Assembly: GCA_012032575.1 (NCBI GenBank) | Contig: JAAUSP010000342.1 | Coordinates: 1-7,989, forward strand | Direction of reading: 5' to 3' | Length of the DNA: 7,989 nt | Source: Anaerolineales bacterium | GTDB lineage: Bacteria; Chloroflexota; Anaerolineae; 4572-78; J111 | Shown: one piece after another, positions 6,421-7,989 of the stretch | Numbering within the stretch: the first letter of the stretch is position 1 | Layout: each line of letters opens with the position of its first letter | Notes under the pieces: model-generated | Told to the model about the DNA's origin: nothing | The model's input: the letters and a program-made list of their open reading frames with translations, nothing else | The model's database searches: none | Program-made: the position numbers and the translations under genes

Positions 6421-6444
6421 AATGTTTCCACCTGTGGAAACATT
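6421..6444 (-). promoter_or_regulatory. 24-bp palindrome, probable operator of the XRE cassette
   Basis: AATGTTTCCAC (6421-6431) and GTGGAAACATT (6434-6444) are perfect reverse complements separated by 2 bp. The palindrome lies between the terminator of the upstream gene and the XRE start. TTGAAT (6447-6442, minus strand) could be a -35 box overlapping it, with only a weak -10 (CATTTG) 17 bp further on. Binding by the XRE protein is inferred from position and symmetry. Confidence 0.65.
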
Positions 6445-6445
6445 C

Positions 6446-6486
6446 AAAATAAAAACCGCCCTGCCGATTTGATCAGCAGGGCGGTT
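6446..6486 (-). terminator. Rho-independent terminator of the right-hand membrane gene
   Basis: An 11-bp perfect stem, AACCGCCCTGC with GCAGGGCGGTT (plus-strand arms 6454-6464 and 6476-6486), encloses an 11-nt loop. Read on the minus strand the stem runs into TTTTTATTTT, a proper U-tract, about 185 bp after the stop at 6670. On the plus strand the tail is only weakly T-rich. It insulates the accessory cassette from upstream transcription. Confidence 0.85.
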
Positions 6487-6517
6487 CTCTTTATTAAGTT
6501 AAAGGGATTTTTATCAA

Positions 6518-6604
6518 TCATCCGTTTTGCTCAGTTTGAGAAAAACGATATAACTCGTCAAAAGCCAATTGACGGACTTCCCGGATTATTTTTTCGCTTG
6601 TCAT
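6518..6604 (-). CDS. Possible 28-codon small ORF or gene remnant
   Basis: ATG 6604 opens MTSEKIIREVRQLAFDELYR, 28 codons to a TGA at 6518. A GTG at 6622 would add six residues. It sits between the right-hand membrane gene and its terminator, without a convincing ribosome-binding site. The start resembles, loosely, the N-terminal helix of small antitoxin-like proteins (IIREVRQL...), so it may be a decayed antitoxin or a chance ORF. The rest of 6487-6669 shows nothing I can name. Confidence 0.2.
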   Translation of the reverse strand: MTSEKIIREVRQLAFDELYRFSQTEQNG

Positions 6605-6669
6605 TGATCGAATGATACCCACAAAATCCTAAAAAACTCTTAACAGCTCATTAAAACCGGATGAGAATT

Positions 6670-7989
6670 TTATTCCGGGCTGAGCCACAGAATAACCCGG
6701 TTGCCGTCGGGACGGAAGTTATTGATGTGGCGATACAGCAGCCAGTTGAGCAACTGCTGCGGGGTGATGCCCACCGGCGACCAGACGGCATTGATGACGA
6801 ACTCTTGCCCTACATACGGCTGGCCGATACCCAATTCTACACCCGCCGGGGTAATAATCGCCAGTGTCGGCTGGGCTTCGGCGGCGGAGTTGACCTGGCT
6901 CAACTTCTCCAGGTCACGGAGCTGCCACAGCAAAGCCGGGTCGCCGACGCCGGCCAGGGTGGTGTCTATGGCGGTGATTTGCCCGCCGGTGCGCTCCGCC
7001 GATTGGCGGGTCAGGGTCTCGGTCAAATCAAGCAGGCCGGTTGAGGCCGGGATGCCGGCCAAAGGCTGATAAGCCAGATTCATCAGCGGCCCAAAATTCA
7101 AACGCCAACTGATGCTGACTGCAACCACCAGGCCCAGCGCCACACCCACCAGGGCTGTCCCGCGACCTGTCACCCCCCGTTGAGACATAACCCCAAAAAA
7201 GACAGCAATAACGAGAAACATTAACACAGCGGCGATTGGCTGAAGCCAAGCATATTGACAAATAAAATCAGCACGATTACAAATCAGCCAGCCCGTTAGA
7301 CCAATATAACTATAAACTGCCATGGCCAGTCCGGCGGCCAGCAGCAGTCCTTCGTTGCCCCAACTGCCCTCGCGCTCCAACCCCTGCCACAATTCAGCCA
7401 GGGCCAGGGCCGCCAGAAATGCCAGTGGGACTAAAGGTAAAATGGCGCTGCTGACAGGCCGGCCAATCATCACTGCATCTAAAATAATCAGGCCCACAAA
7501 CCAGCCGGCCAGGGTTTGTTTCAGCAAATCTTTATCCAGCAGGGTGTAGGCCAGCCCGGCCAGCCCGGCCAGCACCAGCAGCGGTTCGTAAATGGTCAGC
7601 AAAAAGACGGCATTGAAGCCGGCATCGGCCCGGCCCTGGAGACCAAACCGGCTCAGCCAATCGGGCAAAAAGCCGCTCAACATGCCCAGCCCGCCGATAT
7701 TGAACAAGCCCGCCGTCGCCAGGAGCACCAGGCAGGCCAGGAAAAAGAGGCCGGCGGGACGGAGGGGTGAAAGATGGACGCCAAGCGTGGAAGATGGAAG
7801 GTTGGAAGAGGAAGATTGAGGAGGGGTTTGGTCGTTTTCAGGGTTGATTTCAGGAGTGGCCGTTGGCGGCGGGCTACCGGATTGAGTTTCGGACACGGCT
7901 GCCTGAGTTGAACGGGATACCCCCTGCTGCCACAAAGCTTTGAAGGCAGAAAATTTAAGCAGAATAATCAGGCCGAAGACAATCAAGAT
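6670..7989 (-). CDS. Polytopic membrane protein with exported C-terminal domain, GT-C/Agl23-like, partial at right edge
   Basis: The frame is open to the window edge. A TTG near 7986 is unlikely to be the start because the sequence already sits in a membrane helix (IVFGLIILL), so the N-terminus is missing. The 438 visible residues hold about eight helices (roughly 1-12, 79-97, 125-148, 160-175, 183-198, 212-233, 247-267, 276-294) and then a soluble domain (300-438). In that domain WQLRDLEK, then PTLAIITPAG, YVGQEFVINAVW and LLNWLLYRHIN follow the same order as EWYLREYP, PVVIVGS, YTRFDYRLVWWP and LSRLWQTYV in the Agl23-type protein nearby. I infer a related or partner GT-C-like protein in cell-surface glycan or lipid-sugar metabolism. 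A Pro/Ser-rich linker lies at residues 30-75. No catalytic motif is visible because the N-terminus is absent. Confidence 0.75.
   Translation of the reverse strand: MLIVFGLIILLKFSAFKALWQQGVSRSTQAAVSETQSGSPPPTATPEINPENDQTPPQSSSSNLPSSTLGVHLSPLRPAGLFFLACLVLLATAGLFNIGGLGMLSGFLPDWLSRFGLQGRADAGFNAVFLLTIYEPLLVLAGLAGLAYTLLDKDLLKQTLAGWFVGLIILDAVMIGRPVSSAILPLVPLAFLAALALAELWQGLEREGSWGNEGLLLAAGLAMAVYSYIGLTGWLICNRADFICQYAWLQPIAAVLMFLVIAVFFGVMSQRGVTGRGTALVGVALGLVVAVSISWRLNFGPLMNLAYQPLAGIPASTGLLDLTETLTRQSAERTGGQITAIDTTLAGVGDPALLWQLRDLEKLSQVNSAAEAQPTLAIITPAGVELGIGQPYVGQEFVINAVWSPVGITPQQLLNWLLYRHINNFRPDGNRVILWLSPE
7762..7899. repeat. Low-complexity linker tract resembling that at 3751-3858
   Basis: The plus strand carries GGAAGATGGAAGGTTGGAAG and related words, also found in the linker of the Agl23-type gene. 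The tract encodes a Ser/Pro/Thr-rich loop (SPPPTATPE, QTPPQSSSSNLPSS) between the first visible helix and the rest of the membrane domain. Confidence 0.4.

Noticed and set aside
1..7989. CRISPR array, tRNA, integrase, transposase or inverted terminal repeats
   Set aside because: No regularly spaced identical repeats, no tRNA-like cloverleaf and no mobile-element protein were seen on either strand; mobility of the cassette is argued only from composition and gene content.

Overview
The window looks like a piece of a Chloroflexota genome (Anaerolineae or a relative), probably assembled from an environmental sample. The reasons are a TIGR03663/Agl23-type membrane protein (a sporadic family best known from Chloroflexi and Archaea) fused to a six-repeat NHL propeller, bacterial ribosome-binding sites, and GC-rich core genes around a more AT-rich accessory block. 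The phylum is an inference from gene content. Every supported gene lies on the minus strand, so the layout is described from high to low coordinates.

Core membrane region, right side (7989-6670): the C-terminal part of a polytopic membrane protein that runs off the right edge. Its membrane and exported-domain layout resembles that of the Agl23-type protein further left. A strong minus-strand terminator (6486-6446) closes this unit.

AT-rich accessory cassette (6450-5036): a near-perfect 24-bp palindrome, then an XRE-family regulator, a PD-(D/E)XK nuclease-like protein, and a 192-residue protein of unknown function that may also be nuclease-like. No methyltransferase is present. The last cassette gene overlaps the start of the next gene by ATGA, so the cassette is wired into the membrane-protein unit. 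This is the best candidate for an undescribed system in the window.

Core membrane region, left side (5039-1311): an Agl23/GT-C-type membrane protein with a C-terminal NHL propeller, split into two reading frames by one missing base in a homopolymer, followed 7 bp later by a small pentapeptide-repeat protein.

Defence module (1232-1): a promoter and operator-like inverted repeat, then abiEi (antitoxin/repressor) and abiEii (nucleotidyltransferase toxin), overlapping by ATGA. abiEii runs off the left edge and carries two apparent single-base homopolymer insertions near that edge. All three frame breaks in the window fall in homopolymers, so sequencing or assembly error should be excluded before calling any of these genes broken.

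Nothing convincing is coded on the plus strand. I see no tRNA, rRNA, CRISPR array, transposase or integrase.
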